Origin: Symbiodinium natans
Taxonomy: Eukaryota > Sar > Dinophyceae > Suessiales > Symbiodiniaceae
Length of the DNA: 64,000 bases
Direction of reading: 5' to 3'
Assembly: GCA_905221605.1 (NCBI GenBank)
Contig: CAJNDS010002200.1
Span: forward strand, 290,287 to 354,286
The position numbers and the translations under genes were made by a program. Below, piece by piece: positions 36,811-48,668 of this stretch. How positions within the stretch are numbered: position 1 is the stretch's first letter; each line of letters begins with the position of its first letter. The notes beneath the pieces were generated by a model. The model was not told the DNA's origin. It worked only from the letters and a program-made list of their open reading frames with translations, and searched no databases.

Positions 36811-38470
36811 GGTACGCGGCCATTTTGTTAGGCACTTGGTGCACGTCAGCACTCCACGGCATTTCTGGTGTGCTTGGCCATCCACCGGACCGTCATTTCA
36901 AGTGCGCCACCTGCGGTGAATTGCCAGGCTTGCAGCTACGCTGCTGCTTCAGGCTTCACAGACGTGCGAGGCAGCTTGTGCTTTTCTGATTGCGCCAAGC
37001 ATCTGAACATAGGGGGCCCCTGTCACATTGAAATTTCAGGCGCAGCCATGTTGCCGAACCGGTACTACCCCAGCATTTAACACTACATACCGATCATCAA
37101 GGACATTAAGGCGCCTACAAAAAAAAAACACATCACTACGACTGGTCCTGGTTTTGGTCCGTGCCACTTGAAACAAAAGCGTGCACAAATTAACTGCTCG
37201 TTTTGGTTCTCTATTGAGAAACGAGATTGCAATCTTCCGCCCTCTCGTGGTACAAATGACAAACGTAAACTTTTTGCAACTCAAGCACATGATGTTCCAC
37301 CAGCGTTCCACCGGCGACAAACATATAACACTGACGATGATTGCTTCGGATGCCTACAATCCTCCCAATTAAACCTTAAAACCCTAAACCCTAAACCCTA
37401 TATAAACCCTAAACCCTAAACCCTGTCTTGGACATGGATATGCAGCCATCTTGTCAGGCACTTGGGGAACGTCAGCATTCCACCACGGCATTTCTGGCGC
37501 GCTTTGCCATCTTGCCAGTTCACAAGTCGTACGACATCTCTTGCAAGTACACAATCCGCAGTGAGTTGCCAGGCTTGCAGCTACGCTGCGGCTTCAGGCT
37601 TCACAGAAGTGCGAAGCAGCTGCCAAGCATCTCAACATGGGTGTCACACTGAATTTCAAGCGAGGCCATGCTGTTGAAAAGTGTCTTGGGGTACAGTTCA
37701 CGTCCCATCTTTTGAGAGTGCTGATGTTAGGTCATTCAAGTGAATCCAGAAAACACATTATAAGGGTTTAGGGTTTAGGGAGACCGGTCCTGGCTTTGAT
37801 CCGTACCCACTTGAAACAATCGTGCGCAAATTAACTGCTCGTTCGTTCTCTGAGGAGAAACTGAGATTGCAGTCTTCCGCCTTCTCCTGTTGCCAATCGT
37901 GCAACTTGAAAAAAGTAAACTTTTTGCAACTCAAGCACGCAATGTCCCACCAACGCAACAACAGCAGCACTGACGATAAGTGCGTCCGTGATGCCCTCTC
38001 TTGGACATGGATACGCAGACACTTTGACCCTACTTTGGAGTAGACCCGGGAAAAAAGTATATACTTTTTCGGTACAAGTACCTCTAATAGGAACCCAGAA
38101 CCAACAAATGTATTGAAGTATCGTACTCCAAAACCCACTTAATCAGGCGCTTGAGACATTTTTTAGCACTCCGCGGCATTTCTGCCGCTCTTTGATTTGC
38201 CATCTCACAAGTCCGCGAGTCATATGGATATTTCCCAAAATGGGGGGGAGGGGGGGGGGTTTACACCTTTGATAACCCCACATAGAATAGAATCCCCTTT
38301 AAGGGACCCCCCAAAAAGGGCGGAAACCCTCCATATGACATCTTGCAAGTACGCAATCTGCGGCGAATTGCCAGGCTTGCAGCTACGCTGCAGCTTCAGG
38401 CTTCGCAGAGTCTGCGAAACGGCCTTTGCAGTTAAGTTCAAAGTCCAACTAGTTGTCAGGTCATGACTCC
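36811..38470 (+). repeat. Triplicated unit of about 645-700 bases
   Basis: The landmark TTGCCAGGCTTGCAGCTACG recurs at 36921, 37566 and 38368; CTTTTTGCAACTCAAGCAC recurs at about 37268 and 37915. The third spacing is longer because of the family-A element at 38027. Plus-strand frames share the peptide CQACSYAAASGF in two copies, but starts and ends differ, so coding is doubtful. Located between the last LVIVD exon and the minus-strand exon series. Confidence 0.85.
38027..38136. mobile_element. Family A short inverted-repeat element inserted in a tandem repeat
   Basis: Ends CCCTACTTTGGAGTA and TACTCCAAAACCCA. It splits the third unit of the 36.8-38.5 kb tandem repeat; the sibling unit at 37438 supplies an empty-site comparison. 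A short ACTT-like repeat borders both sides. Confidence 0.8.
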
Positions 38471-38620
38471 TTCTCTCCACAAGGTACAATTTACTAGTCG
38501 GCACATGATGAAGTTGCTACTCGCCCGGCCTTCTAGTTGCCCCAGGACATGGACATAAGGACTTTGCCCCGCAAAGTGTTTCCCAAGGTGTCTGGCCATT
38601 GCCTTCCAGGCCACCGCCTC

Positions 38621-41600
38621 TCACATCAGATAGCTTAAAAAGCAACCAAAAGATAGTATTGCTGGGAAGAAGAGCTCCTTCACCGCAGCCTCATCTGCCA
38701 CCCCTCCGTCACCCAAAAGATTGTTTGAGTCTGGGGGGGTGGCCCGGGCTTGTGGGCCGGTACGGGCTGGTGCAGTGGTGGTGTCGGTGGTAGTTATAGT
38801 TGAGGAGCGAACTGTGGTGGTGTCGGTGGCAGTTATAGTTGTGGCGCTAACTGTGCTGCTCGTCAGGGTAGCTGTGGCTGTGGATGTTGCTGTACCAGTG
38901 GTTGTGGTGGTGCAGGACGCCTTCAGCACGCTCAAGCCAGAATTGCTGGCCGAGTAGGTGTAGCCGCCGCCGGCACTCACACCCTTCACATAGTAAAGCC
39001 AGGTTGTATCACGCAGCGTTGCGACGATTTCGGGATTTCTTGGATCTGCCAAGCTGATCATCGTCACCTGGCTGTGTCACAACATGTCATGAGCCCATCA
39101 ATCCAAACATTTGTCTGGCTGATGCCGGGATGGGTTCGGCTTTGACCAAAATGTTTTATCTTTCAACATGTCATGAAATTTTGCCACACGCAATTTGGGA
39201 ACTGCGCCACAACAAGCTGCAAATGCCTACAGGGTTTCTGCCCATGCCCGCCTGATGCCTACTGGCTAAGCCAACATATGCATACTCACCATCAATTGCG
39301 ACTCCTTGGTGGCCCAGTAGCAATATTCTAATTAGGGCACCCTTCTATGGGGTTGGTTACTTTATAAGGGAACCTTGAACGAAAAAAAGGGGAAAGGGTA
39401 CCACTTGTCTGCCAAGACACTGTTCGGGGTGGCAGTGAGACTCTTGGTAGCGACTCTGGAGGGATTGGTCGGGTCGGACACGTCGACCACCACGAAACGG
39501 GCATTTCCCGTCACGACATACGCATAGGATCCGGACACAGCCTTGGTATACCGGTGTACCCAGTGTTAAGGTTTGGGGTTTAGGGTTTGGGATTTAGGGT
39601 TTAAGGGTTTAGGGTTTAGGGTTCAGGGTTTAGGGTAACCTTATCCGGGCAGTAGGTGCCTGCTTGGAGGTTCATGGTGTACTTCTTTACCAACTATAAC
39701 TGTACTCATAACCCACTTATCAGCCCCTTAAGTGCCCTGTGATGGTTATAAGTACACTTATAAGTACAGCTACCCTAAACCCTAAACCCTAAACCCTAAT
39801 TAAAGCCTAAACCCTACACCCCTGAGCACAGTTACAATTGGCGAATAAGTACCATGAACCTCCAACTGGGTAGCACAAAGCAGGTACCCCCAATTTTTTT
39901 GCCTGGAAAGGGTACCCCCCCTCCCCCCCCAGGCGACAGGTGGCCCAGATCTTGCCCCCAACCCCCACCCCCCCAACCCGCCCCACCCACCCTCAACCGG
40001 GTTTAGGGTTTTGGGTTTTGGGTTTTGGGGTTAGGGTTTAGGTTTCAGGGTTTAGGGTTTACCCTCCAATGGACTGGCCTCCACCTTCCCACCCTCCTTC
40101 TCCTTATTCGCGCCAATAGGGCCCCAAAACCAGCACATGAGCAAAACATAACCCAGAACCCAAGAAAGGACAGGGGTACCACGGAGCGACCAAGCAGCAA
40201 TTCCTTTGGCTAAAGCAAGATACTGGTCATACACTGATCCAACAATTGATGCATTGCTGGGGCTTGAGACATCCACAATCGTCACCCGGTTCCCGGATTC
40301 CGCAGAGACATAGGCATAACTTCCCTGCACGGCAACGCCCGAAGCACGATCGAGTTTGTCGGTGTCGTGAACACTTCCCACAAGGCTCGGAGCTGTTGGA
40401 TCTGAAACATCCACCACTTCCAACTTGTGGCTGACCTTCGCCGCTGCGTAGACATAGTTGCCAGCTGCAGCCACACTCTCAGCGTACCTTGGGGACGAGA
40501 TGAACCCTAAAACTGGGAGCATATGTCCTCTATTACTATAATTCCTGTTAAGGTATATGGACCCCAAACCCTAAACCCTTAAAACCCTTCTTAAGGCTCA
40601 TTTGGTCCCCAAGGTACTGGAAGTTCTCGAGAACTCCGACCACTGTAGGGTCCCTGGGATCCGATATGTTCACCACGGTCAGGTAGTAGTTCCTATACGA
40701 GCACAGCCCCGTAGGGTTTAGGGTTTATAGGGTTTAGGGTTTAGGGTTTAGGGTTTAGGGTTTAGGGTTTCAAGGGTTTAGGGTTTAGGGTTTAAGGCTT
40801 AGGGTAAAGGGCAAAGGGTAAAGCTGCAAAACGAACCATGCGGTTGTGACAACGCAGCGCGTTGCTGCAGGTCCGTTACGCTCTTGTGACTACTAGGAAA
40901 CAGTGAGGAGAAGGGCCCAACATGGCTTTGAGTTTGCTGGTGCCCCTAAACCCTAAACCCTAAACCCTAAACCCTAAACCCTAAACCCTAAACCCTTAAC
41001 CCTTAACCCTTAAACCCTAAACCCTAAACCCTAAACCCTAAACCCTGTCAAACGAAAGTGCTGTTCCAGATGCGATGCAGAAACTCTTGGGGATGTTGAG
41101 TTGGGGGGGGGGGGGGGGATGTTTTTTGGGGCAGTCTACGTTGCCCTGGCATGTTATCTGCAGACTTCGGATGTTCCCCCTTATACTAACAGTCCTGAGC
41201 AGGGATCATGCATGGTATATTCTAATCCAAATGAAGGACTGTTAAAATGACTTACTTCTCCAATAACCAAGCGGAAAAAAGGTTAAGCTTGATTATTCCT
41301 AGAAAATAATAAAAGGAAATCCAAAAAGTTTAAAGTTCAACGGTTACCCTAGACCCTAAGCCCTAAACCCTAAACCCTAAACCCTAAACCCTAAACCCTA
41401 AACCCTAAATCCTTGGCAAAGTAAGATAAGGCTGAGTAAGATAAGGGGGGAACATCCCGACGGGAGGCGCCCAGACGCGGCCAAGGATCTGGCTGAAGGA
41501 GCTCTGCTTGGCGGGTAAGTAAGCCTCAGTTTAGGGTTTATGGTTTAGGGTTTAGGGTCTAGGGTTTAGGGTTTAGGGTTTAAGGTTGAGGGTTTAGGGT

Positions 41601-44570
41601 CTAGGGTATAGGGTTTATTGGGGCTGGGTTTACGGTACGTGTACACATTCAGTTCTACAGGGGATTAGAGTATCCCGAAACATGTAAAGTGTACTCACTC
41701 AGCTACTAAGGAGCATAGTTGCCCGCCACAGCAACGCTTCTGGCATATGTCCTGGGGTCGAAACAACAACGCCCATGCTCCCGCCATTCCGGAAGAAGAC
41801 ATTCAGGAAAAAAACGACGCTAACCCCTAAATCCTAAACCCTAAACCCTAGACCCTAGACCCTGAACCCTAAACCCTTAACCCCAGTTTCCAAGCAAGCC
41901 TAGTCTCCAACTGTCAGTCAAACACTGGAGAAAGACATGGGCACATACACGTTCAAACCCCTACACGAACTCAAACCCTTAAAAGACCCAAAAATCCCAA
42001 AGCCCTACATTCCTAAACCCTAAACCCTAAACCCTAAACCCTAAACCCTAAACCCTAAACCCTAAACCCTAAACCCTAAACCCTAAACCCTAAACCTTCA
42101 GCATTTAACCCAGAGGTGCAGCTTGGAGTTGACGACGTAGCCCGCCAAAGATATATTGCCTTGGCAGCCCCGCAACCACTTAGGGTTTAGGGTTTAGGGT
42201 TTAGGGTTTAGGGTTTAGGGTTTTAGGGTTTAGGGTTTAGGGTTTAGGGTTTAGGGTTTAGGGTTTAGGGTTTAGGGTTTAGGGTTTAGGGTTTAGGGTT
42301 TAGGGTTTAGGGTTTAGGGTTTAGGGTTTAGGGTTTAGGGTTTAAGGCCGGGTCTAGGGTAAGTAGCCCAGGAACCATGTTGTAATCAGGGTGCCCCGTT
42401 TTTGAAGAGTTGGCTATCATTATACGTGGGAAATCCGTGAACCAAAAAAAAAAACAAAAACCTAAAACCTAAACCCTAAACCCTAAACCCTACACCCTAA
42501 ACCCTAAACCCTAAACCCTACCCAAGTTGCTTGGATCTGACACGTCCACCACGTGCAAGCTCCGGGAATCGAAGCCCGCAATGAAGGCATACTTGTCATG
42601 AAAGGTTACCTTGGGTTTACTGTTTAGGGTTTAGGGTTTAGGGTGACCCAAGAGCACCCTAGGAACAAAACGGTGTCTTTTTTGGTTTAACGGGGCTTTT
42701 CAGGAATCTAAACAGGACCTAAACCCTCAAACAAAAAGGGAATAACGGCCTACTCTGGGTCCTAGTTAGTACGTCACTTTTGGAAAAAACAACATGTCTG
42801 TCTGCTTGTACAGGGTTCTATGCACTAGAGTATAGACCGTGAGCGGGAAGTCCCTTGGAAACAGTCGCCGTCAAGACAGGACAGGACAATTGACGATGCT
42901 GCCAACAACAGGTGTGGACAAGCTCAAAATTCGGAAAACAAGTCTGGTCAACCGATTCAACGGAAAGTTCGACCACAGTCCTACACGCTTAGAGCGAATG
43001 AGCTGATGAATGTGTTGTTTCAAACCCTAAACCCGAAAGCCAAAACATAATGAATGAAGCTCTGAGCTGGAGTCAGCTGAGAATGCATGGGCCTGGACCA
43101 CTCTAAACCCTCAACCCTATCCCTAAACCCTAACACTAAACCCTATACCCTAAACCCTATACCCTAAACCCTAACCTTTCTGGGTTCGGTCTTTGGAGTG
43201 ACTGCCGGCTGAACACTACTAAGCCATGCGACAGAGGATGCTCCATATCGTACAAACAATATGTAGGGTTTCGGATTTACGGTATATGGTAAAATATATC
43301 GTACACCACAAAAACTGTACTCTACAGTATGGAACACCAACTGTTGCATGCCTGCCCTCGTCTCAAACCCCTATAAGGCCGAAACCCTGCACTCGAAACG
43401 CGAAAGCCTACAGTAAGACTCTAGAGTATCGAGTATACAGTATATCGCATACAGTACATCGTACATAGTACCTAGACCATAAACCCGAAGCCCTAAGCCC
43501 ATACTCCAAAATACTGTAGAGTATACAGTCATATCGTATACCGTATATCGGATAATAATACCTAGACCAAAGAAACCCTAAACCCCAAACCCCAAACCCT
43601 AAACCCTAAACCCTAAACCCTGAGCCCTAAACCCATACCCCATATCACCGACCAGGGGAGTGAACCATCCCAACAGGCTGGTGAGTCTACAGGTCTCTTG
43701 TCGCATCAATCCGAAGTCATGAAGTTTAGGGTTCAGTTTTAGGGTTTAGGGTTTAGGGTTTAGGGTTTAGGGTTTAGGGTTTAGGGTTTAGGGTTCGGTT
43801 CAGGGTTTAGGGTTTAGGGTTTAGAGTTTAGGGTTTAGGGTTTAGGGTTTAGGGTTTCGTATACTGTCGTAGTATACCAAGAGATTAGTGTACTCTACTA
43901 AAGAGTGCTTTGCACCTGCAGCCAAGAGACGTCATAAGGAGTTGACAAAGAGGTGATCGCCAACGACGACACCACACTCAATTCACAAGCCTTCGAGAAC
44001 CAAAGGCCCGTGAGGACAAAGCTGAGGAAGGCCATGGGAGTCGGCAGAAACTCTTCAGCAAGCCGCTGCAACTTAAACAATCCAAATGGGTATCGGGTAT
44101 ACTATAGACTTTATGGCACTGCAATATAGGATACCAACGACTTGCTACAGTGTACTGTGGCATTGCTGCAGTAGACCACAGTATGGCTGTACTACGGTAT
44201 TGACTGAAGGGACGAAGTAGGGAGGACATGTTTGTAAAGGCCGGTGCTACCGTACTTATCAACCCAGGGGGTCCATCTGTAGTACCGCTACGGAAGTAGG
44301 TGACCAAAAACCATACTAAACAGGGTTTAGGGTTTAGGGTTTAGGGTTTTGGGGTACACAATTCCATCACAGCACCTACGGGTGGGTCAAGGAGTCAAGG
44401 TTTAGGGTTTAGGGTTTAGGGTTTAGGGTTTAGGGTTTAGGGTTTAGGGTTTAGGGTTTAGGGTTTAGGGTTTAGGGTTTAGGGTTTCCCATGAAAGGCA
44501 ACGCTACGCGACGGGATGGCCAATGGTTCGAGCATCTCAGGGCTGACAGGCGATGTTTTGAAGACCATGG
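38621..44570 (-). CDS. LVIVD-repeat (beta-propeller-like) protein with Thr/Ser-rich stalk; C-terminal part
   Basis: Well-supported exons: 40618 to about 40706, 40205-40487, 39421-39541, 39252-39304, 38621-39067; phases close across the last four junctions. Less exact upstream exons lie at about 44494-44570 (EMLEPLAIPSRSVAFH), 42524-42597 (KYAFIAGFDSRSLHVVDVSD) and 41712-41751 (YARSVAVAGNYA). Repeats of about 40 residues carry the LVIVD signature: a GNYVYAAA-type strand, then KLEVVDVSDPTAPSLVGSV; also VTIVDVSSPSNASIVGSVYD and FVVVDVSDPTNPS. The last exon adds a repeat, then a Thr/Ser-rich mucin-like stretch and a hydrophobic C-terminus (FFPAILSFGCFLSYLM) before TGA at 38621-38623. This suggests a surface protein tethered by its tail (GPI or membrane segment), which is inference. 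The start is not located; the family is known from extracellular bacterial and protist proteins of unclear role. Confidence 0.78.
39662..39868. mobile_element. Family B element containing a CCCTAAA tract
   Basis: Ends GCTTGGAGGTTCATGG and TACCATGAACCTCC, but the right arm is interrupted at about 39773-39833 by CCCTAAA repeats, so telomere repeats arose or inserted inside an existing element. It lies in the intron of the LVIVD gene between 39541 and 40205. Confidence 0.8.
41169..41458. mobile_element. Family C element carrying CCCTAAA repeats
   Basis: Begins GGATGTTCCCCCTTATACTA, ends AAGGGGGGAACATCCC. The 290-base interior is AT-rich and includes a CCCTAAA array (41346-41410). Confidence 0.7.
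42181..42345 (+). repeat. TTTAGGG array
   Basis: About 23 units, in the LVIVD-gene region between exons. Confidence 0.95.
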
Positions 44571-44814
44571 GGTTTAGGGTTTAGGGTTTAGGGTTTAGGG
44601 TTTTCGGGTTTTAGGGTTTTAGGTTTTTAGGGTTTTAGGGTTTTAGGGTTTTAGGGTTTAGGGGTTAAGGTTTAGGGTTAGGGTTGCTACGGCATACCGC
44701 TCGATGCCAATGCTTTCTTGTGGCTCGACACAACGATCCTCTTCAACCCCCAAAACCCTAAACACTAAACCCTACAAACCCAAAACCCTAAACCCTAAAC
44801 CCAACTTGCTCCAG

Positions 44815-44900
44815 GAGATCAGGGTCTCAGCGTAGAGGGGACCCTGAACACGCTCACCAAAGAACCGGCCCTGCAGCATCCGAACTAAGACCTGGGAGCT
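44815..44900 (-). CDS. Candidate exon of unknown gene
   Basis: The minus frame reads VRMLQGRFFGERVQGPLYAE then TLISWSK, between CCCTAAA-rich sequence to the left and a long TTTAGGG array from 44936. No family was recognised. It lies just upstream of the first supported LVIVD exon, so it could encode that protein's N-terminal region. A second short island (about 44690-44745, frame EEDRCVEPQESIGIERYAVA) sits between the two. Confidence 0.35.
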
Positions 44901-44935
44901 ATAGAAAGTGCAAGTAGTGCAGGGCTTAGGATTTA

Positions 44936-45243
44936 GGGTTTAGGGTTTAGGGTTAGGGTTTAGGGTTTAGGGTTTAGGGTTTAGGGTTTAGGGTTTAGGG
45001 TTTAGGGTTTAGGGTTTAGGGTTTAGGTTTAGGGGTTAGGGTTTAGGGTTTAGGGTTTTGGGTTTAGGGTTTAGGGTTTAGGGTTTAGGGTTTAGGGTTT
45101 AGGGTTTATGTTTTAGGGTTTAGGTTTTAGGGTTTAGGGTTTAGGGTTTAGGGTTTAGGGTTTAGGGTTTAGGGTTTAGGGTTTAGGGTTTAGGGTTTAG
45201 GGTTTAGGGTTTAGGGTTTAGGGTTTAGGGTTTAGGGTTTAGG
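44936..45243 (+). repeat. Long TTTAGGG array
   Basis: More than 40 units with occasional one-base slips. Confidence 0.95.
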
Positions 45244-46340
45244 CTTTCAGCAAGGTTCCCCTTCCCCCCTCCCCGACCTATGGCCCAAATTTCACCACAC
45301 GCCGGGAGTGTCTGGGACAAGAAACATTGAGCTACAACTACAGGCTCTACTTGGGTTATACCTACCCTCGGCCTCCAAATACTGTCTAAAGGGGCCATCG
45401 TAAAGTGAGGGGATAGTATTCGATGGTGGAGTCTCTAGTAACTCTAGTACCTTAGTACCGCACGGTACGCAAGTTTCTGTTCTGCATCCGTAGAACAGAG
45501 CCATGGGGCGGATTCTCGTCTAAGGATATCAGTTACAAGCTTTCTTGGGGTGAAATATTAGCAAGCGTTTAGGGCTTTGTTCGTAGACTAAAAGCCACAG
45601 GCCCAGCCGAAACCCAAAACCCCAAACCCAAAACCCAAACCCTAAACCCTAAACCCTAAACCCTAAACCCTAAACCCTAAACCGTTCGCCTCTTTTGGTC
45701 CATCTCCACTGCTCGAGACAGTTAGGGCCGCCTCGACGCATCATGCCAGCAACATCCCCTCAAAAGCTTTGACGGAGCCTAGGGCCTACATAAAATCAAT
45801 GCACCCGGCCCACTCTAAACCCTAAATCCTAAACCCCGCAGACACAACCCTAACCCTAAGCCCTGAACCCCAAAACCCCTTGACCCGTCAAAACCCCCCA
45901 TAATCCCATCTTCCAATAACAACACCCCGTTCCCTCCCCCAAACCCCAGTTAACGGGATCCCGAGTGGGTTGCTGGGAGCCCTCCTCAACAACAGGTTTA
46001 TGGTTTAGGGTTTACGTTGAGGGTTTGGAAGGTTCATGGCATAGGGTTCATGAATTTATGGAGGGCGCAGGGGCCTCCTCTAATTTTAACAGCCCTACCC
46101 CACTTCGTGATGGGAAAGGGGATGAGGGGGGCGGAGGTTCTCTAGGTACAGGGCTTAGGGCCTTGGCTTCTGCTCTTCGCCCAAAGCCCAAAAACCCTGA
46201 AACCTAAACGCTCAGCCCCCTAAACAAAAACTAAAAAACCGAAACTTGAAGCCCAAGAAACCCTAGGTTCAGCCTCAAATTAACTTAGAGAACCTACTTA
46301 CCCGGCGACATCATCAGGAGCATCTTCAGTGGCTCATCTG

Positions 46341-46499
46341 TACTTGGAGGATCAGGGTACTTACGCTTACTAACCAAATATCACTGTACTTCTAGCTGTA
46401 CTTATGACCATGTTAAGGCACTTTTTAGGGCTTATAAGTGGGTGATAAGCTATAAGTACACTTATCACCGGTAAATAAGTACCATGAACCTCCAAGTAG
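46341..46499. mobile_element. Family B element
   Basis: Ends TACTTGGAGGATCAGGGTAC and GTACCATGAACCTCCAAGTA. A CCCTAAA array abuts the right end directly. Confidence 0.8.
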
Positions 46500-46569
46500 C
46501 CCTAAACCCTAAACCCTAAACCCTAAACCCTAAACCCTAAACCCTAAACCCTAAACTATACACCCTAAA

Positions 46570-46680
46570 CCCTAAACCCTAATAATCTTGGGGTAGCTAC
46601 ATGGCTCAGCATCTCTGAGGTGACGTCCGCAAGACCGCCGTGCACACCCCCCACGTTGCACGAAGCCTCTGAAAATTCGA
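46570..46680 (-). CDS. Candidate exon, possibly an upstream LVIVD-gene exon
   Basis: The minus frame is open and protein-like (EASCNVGGVHGG, then LADVTSEMLSHVATPK), with a telomere tract on the left (ending about 46582) and a TTTATAGGG array on the right. The LADVTSEML...VATP spacing resembles a degenerate LVIVD repeat, which would extend the gene at 38621-44570 upstream. Joining exons were not resolved. Confidence 0.35.
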
Positions 46681-46699
46681 AGCTCCAGGAGGGTTTTCT

Positions 46700-47165
46700 T
46701 AGGGGTTTATGGGGTCTATAGGGTTTATAGGGTTTGAAAGGTTTTATAGGGGTTTATAGGGTTTGTAGGATGTATAGGGTTTATGTAGGGGTTTAGGGTT
46801 TTCAGGGTTTAGGGCTTTCTTAGGGGTTTATAGGGTCTATAGGGTTTATAGGGTTTGAAAGGTTTTATAGGGTTTTTTTTAGGGTTTTAAAGGGTCTATA
46901 GGGTTTATAGGGTCTGATTGTTTATAGGGTTTGAAAGGTTTCTAGGGTTTATAGGGCTTATAGGGTGTAAAAGGTTTATAGGGTTTATAGGGTTTATAGG
47001 ATGTGAAATTCGAAGCTCCAGGAGGGTTTTTTAGGGTTTATAGGGTCTATAGGGTTTATAGGGTTTAAAAGGTTTACAGGGTTTATAGGGTTTATAGGAT
47101 GTAGAGGGTTTATGTAGGGTTTATAGGGCTTTAGGGTTCTCACGGTTTAGGGTTTATAGGGTTTT
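46700..47165 (+). repeat. GGGTTTATA-type array
   Basis: Degenerate 9-base units (GGGTTTATA, GGGTCTATA) with a higher-order unit of about 130 bases that starts at TTAGGGGTTTATAGGGTCTA (about 46698 and 46821). Confidence 0.85.
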
Positions 47166-48301
47166 AGGGTTGATGGGGTTTCAGGTTTTTAGGGTGTATA
47201 GGTTAGGGCTTAGGGTATACCACTAATCATGGCCTCTTTGCGGAATCAAGGCAGTACTTGAAATTGGTTTGGGGGGTGGGGGTGGGGTCTAGGTCAGCCT
47301 TGGTCCATAAATCCTGCGTTCTAATTAGGTCCTGAACCCTAACAGCAAAGAGGGGGGCACTCAAATTCCACGCGCAGCGCCCGAAACCCCAAGCCCACAG
47401 TGGGCGCAAAGATGTCGGCGGCGTTCGCTTAAGGCGCGTCTCAGGAGGCAGAGGGGTTAGGGTTTAGGGTTTCGGGCCCCCCCGATGATCTAACTTACAG
47501 GACTACACGGCTACATCCCAAACAAAGCCGGACTACCCTAAAAGGAGGTTCAGTGGTTCCTAGTTGTCCAGTAACCTGGGGGAATCAAAGGTTAACCTTT
47601 GGGATTACAAGGGGACTATGCTACCCCAAAAAGGTTAAAGGTTACCTACTCTACTACAAGGGGTTGAAGGTGGTCATAAACTACCACACCCACTATATTA
47701 GACTATATTTGTGTATCAAAGAGCCAGTCAAGCTACATAACTTAAGGGGGTACGGGTTCACCCTACACCGTATACCCTAAACCCCCAAAACCCTAAACCC
47801 CTGAAACCCTAAACCCTAAACCCTAAAACCCTACACCCAAAACACTAAACGCATGTTTAAGTTGGTATTCGAAGGGCCCTGAGACATGCCATAAAAGGAG
47901 ACGCGAGAAGCCGAGAGCAAAGCATGGCTTGGGCTTCAAGGGCTTTTGGTGCTCGGGGGTTTAGGGTTTAGGGTTTAGGGTTTAGGGTTTAGGGTTTAGG
48001 GTTTAGGGTTTAGGGTTTAGGGTTTAGGGTTTAGGGTTTAGGGTTTAGGGGGGTTTTGGGTTGTTGGTTTAAAGTTTAGGCTTCAAGGCTTTTGGGTGCT
48101 CAGGGTACCCTTTTTTGGTTTACAGAGGCTTTTAGGGATCAGGGTTTAGGGTTAGGGTTTAGGAGATTCAGGATAAGGGAACCGAAAACCCCTACAAACG
48201 GGAACAAGGGTCCGACAGTGGGTCCGAACCGGAAGCTGAACACAAAACCACTTAGGTCCTTTGCTTTCCAGGATGGGCTATTAGGCCTTCAAATCCTCAG
48301 A

Positions 48302-48416
48302 ATGAACATTAAACCCTAAACCCTAAACCCTAAACCCTAAACCCTAAACCCTAAACCCTAAACCCTAAACCCTAAACCCTAAACCCTAAACCCTAAACCC
48401 TAAACCCTAAACCCTC
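48302..48416 (+). repeat. CCCTAAA array
   Basis: About 16 perfect units. Confidence 0.95.
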
Positions 48417-48526
48417 ATTCAAAGGACCTTTTAAGGGATGATAGGGTATAATAGCCCATCCGGGTGAAGATCCCCTAACTTGACGACTGACCAGAGTCCA
48501 TCCCTTCTCTTAGAGATTCATATTTG

Positions 48527-48668
48527 GGATGTTCCCCTTATACTAACAGTCCTCAATAGGGATTAGGGTTTAGGGTTTAGGGCTTAGGGTTTAGGGTTTA
48601 GGGTTTAGGGTGACTAGGCGGTACGATAATCCCTATTAAGGACTGCTAGTATGAGGGCGAACATCCCC
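48527..48668. mobile_element. Family C element with a TTTAGGG core
   Basis: Inverted ends of about 40 bases: GGATGTTCCCCTTATACTAA...AATAGGGATTA against TAATCCCTATT...GAACATCCC. The core (48563-48610) is a TTTAGGG tract. Confidence 0.8.

Noticed and set aside
36868-37080. 70-codon plus ORF and its relatives in the triplicated unit
   Set aside because: Starts, stops and frames are not kept between copies, apart from one short peptide.
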